DNA from: an uncultured Eubacteriales bacterium
GTDB lineage: Bacteria > Bacillota_A > Clostridia > Christensenellales > Aristaeellaceae
Reading direction: 5' to 3'
Length of the DNA: 6,670 bases
Assembly (NCBI GenBank): GCA_902766515.1
Contig: CACXEB010000174.1
Span: 1 to 6,670, forward strand
A model generated the notes under the pieces. The model searched no databases and was not told the DNA's origin. It was given only the letters and a program-made list of their open reading frames with translations. Made by a program: the position numbers and the translations under genes. This document shows, one piece after another, positions 5,395 to 6,670 of this stretch (position 1 is its first letter; every line of letters begins with the position of its first letter).

Positions 5395-6670
5395 ATGAAA
5401 CGCAGGAGCATCCACATTCTGGCGGCGCTGGCTTTGCTGCTGGTGCTGTCCGCGTCCGCGGCGCTGGCGGCGGAAGGCCAAAATGCCCGGCATACGCACC
5501 GGTGGCGGGAGGTCAGCCGCACCGAGTCCACATGCGCCCGGCAGGGACGGGTCGTCTATCGCTGCAGCTGCGGCCAGACGAGGACTGAGGCCCTGCCGAC
5601 CAGGGGCCATGCCTATGGCCCGTGGGAAGTGACCGTTCCGCCCACCTGTGAGCAGGAAGGGATCCGGACCCACGTCTGTGCCGACTGCGGCCGCACGGAG
5701 ACCAGGACGGTCGAAGCCCTGGGCCATGACTGGGACGAAGGCGTCGTCAACCGGCCGGCAGGGCTGCTGGAAGAGGGCACGATCCTGTATACCTGCAGAA
5801 ATGATCCGGCCCATACGCGGACGGAAGCCCTCCCCGTGCGGGAGACCGGCGGACGGTCCGTCATGGATGGCCTGCGGCATATCCCGCCCGATGACAATGC
5901 CCTGTACATCGCGCAGGAGCCGGAGGGCGGCTTTGCTGAGCATGGCGGCACGCTGATCCTGACGGTGGCCGCGGCCGGCGGCACGGAGCCCTATACTTAC
6001 GAGTGGCACCGGGCGGTCCGCATGGCCAGGCTGGGCTTTCTGGACAGGCTGCCCGGCTTTCTGCAGTACAGCCTGATGGACCGTGTGGTCGGCGATGACA
6101 GCCCTGTCTATGAGGCTGCCCAGGGCATCTGTGAATACTACTGCATCGTCCGGGATGCTGAAAACCGGAAAGCGGCGTCGCGGAGCGTCCGCGTACGCGC
6201 GTCCCTGTACATTGCGCTGCAGCCTGAAAATACCAGCACCTGCGAAGCGTTGATCACCACGCTGACCTGCGAGGCGGCGGGCGGTACGGCGCCGTACACC
6301 TATACCTGGTTCAACAGCGACGGTGTGGCCGTGGGGCAGGGATCGACCTTCCCCGTGGAGCAGGTGGGAGAATACTTCTGCCGCGTGGAGGATGACGGAA
6401 AGGATGCCGTACAGTCGGATCCTGCGATCGTGTACGATGCCGATCCCTTTGAAGCCGCTGTCCCCACAGACACGGTGCGCCTGCGGGAGGGCGAGGAATA
6501 CGAGCTGCGGGCCGAGGTCTACGGCGGCATTGAACCCTATACAGGCGTCTGGCGGCGGGACGGAAAGGAGATCCCCACCCACCGGCAGGAAGGCGACGTC
6601 TTTACCGCCGCCATCGTGGGCGACGGCAGCAGGATGGTGGAATACACCTTTTTGGCGACCGACAAGATGG
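5395..6670 (+). CDS. Secreted surface protein with Cys/His ribbon-like repeats and Ig-like repeats, cut by the right edge
   Basis: The frame is open from ATG 5395 to the window end, 425 codons, with no stop. Residues 1 to about 26 are a signal peptide (MKRR, a Leu/Ala-rich core, cleavage near ALAA/E). Residues 35-148 carry three repeats of about 37-39 residues with the pattern (G/T)H, aromatic, Cys, Gly, C-x(1-2)-CG and a Thr/Glu-rich end. These resemble the small Cys-pair repeats found in many clostridial cell-surface proteins and may bind metal. From about 165 three Ig- or PKD-like units follow, each marked by Gly-Gly, PYT and a Trp: GGTEPYTYEW (195-204), GGTAPYTYTW (296-305) and GGIEPYTGVW (377-386). 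The first two are followed by an EYYC or EYFC strand. The protein is probably an extended stalk or adhesin-like surface protein. An anchor or catalytic domain, if any, lies beyond the edge. It may share a transcript with the transporter gene. Confidence 0.85.
   Translation, partial: MKRRSIHILAALALLLVLSASAALAAEGQNARHTHRWREVSRTESTCARQGRVVYRCSCGQTRTEALPTRGHAYGPWEVTVPPTCEQEGIRTHVCADCGRTETRTVEALGHDWDEGVVNRPAGLLEEGTILYTCRNDPAHTRTEALPVRETGGRSVMDGLRHIPPDDNALYIAQEPEGGFAEHGGTLILTVAAAGGTEPYTYEWHRAVRMARLGFLDRLPGFLQYSLMDRVVGDDSPVYEAAQGICEYYCIVRDAENRKAASRSVRVRASLYIALQPENTSTCEALITTLTCEAAGGTAPYTYTWFNSDGVAVGQGSTFPVEQVGEYFCRVEDDGKDAVQSDPAIVYDADPFEAAVPTDTVRLREGEEYELRAEVYGGIEPYTGVWRRDGKEIPTHRQEGDVFTAAIVGDGSRMVEYTFLATDKM
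5497..5838 (+). repeat. Three Cys/His ribbon-like repeats within the surface protein
   Basis: Repeat 1 has His35, Cys47, Cys57-x-Cys59-Gly; repeat 2 has Gly-His72, Cys85, Cys95-x2-Cys98-Gly; repeat 3 has Gly-His111 and Cys134. The first-to-second Cys spacing is ten residues in both complete repeats. In repeat 3 the first Cys is missing (PAGLLEEG in its place) and the CxxCG pair is replaced by Cys134...His140 (CRNDPAH), so it is either degenerate or uses His as a ligand. Repeat 1 has CxC where repeat 2 has CxxC. Confidence 0.65.

Noticed and set aside
5347..6582. A 411-codon open frame on the minus strand
   Set aside because: It is antisense to the surface repeat protein, whose plus-strand frame has AAGGAGGT, a signal peptide and clear internal repeats. 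The minus frame has none of these.

Overview
The window looks like chromosomal DNA from a fairly GC-rich Firmicute, most likely a gut or rumen Clostridia lineage. This rests on strong AGGAGG-type ribosome binding sites, consensus sigma-A style promoters, short Lys-rich signal peptides, and a Cys/His-repeat plus Ig-like surface protein of a kind common in such bacteria. This is inference from style; there is no rRNA or tRNA to confirm it. There is no sign of a CRISPR array, insertion sequence, phage module or RNA gene.

Layout. Bases 1-87 may be the last 28 codons of a plus-strand gene entering from the left. Bases 88-450 hold no gene I can support, only a possible decayed plus-strand frame. 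Two minus-strand genes follow, transcribed from right to left. The first (2497-3381) encodes a secreted protein of unknown function. The second (2454 down to 451), 42 bases downstream, encodes a secreted M13 (neprilysin/PepO-type) zinc metallopeptidase. The peptidase frame has kept its signal peptide and all zinc and catalytic residues, but an in-frame TAA sits at codon 57, in the conserved N-terminal YVN motif. It also appears to have lost the usual C-terminal end.

The pair is driven from a compact AT-rich divergent promoter region (about 3440-3548). Two near-consensus promoters point away from each other, each with a 17-base spacer, and their -35 hexamers overlap by five bases. The plus-strand promoter fixes the start of the next gene at 3549.

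To the right, on the plus strand, is a 590-residue membrane protein (3549-5321). Its first half is a complete two-repeat EamA/DMT transporter. A charged linker joins this to a second multi-spanning domain resembling an ECF-transporter S component, an unusual arrangement. After 73 bases with no visible terminator comes a secreted or surface protein (5395 to beyond the right edge). It has three Cys/His ribbon-like repeats followed by three Ig-like repeats carrying GG-x(2)-PYT motifs.

Taken together the locus is a cell-envelope region: a secreted peptidase with a secreted partner facing a chimeric transporter and a surface repeat protein. The shared control point suggests the two arms are not both transcribed at full rate from one DNA copy. 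That link is inferred from promoter geometry only.
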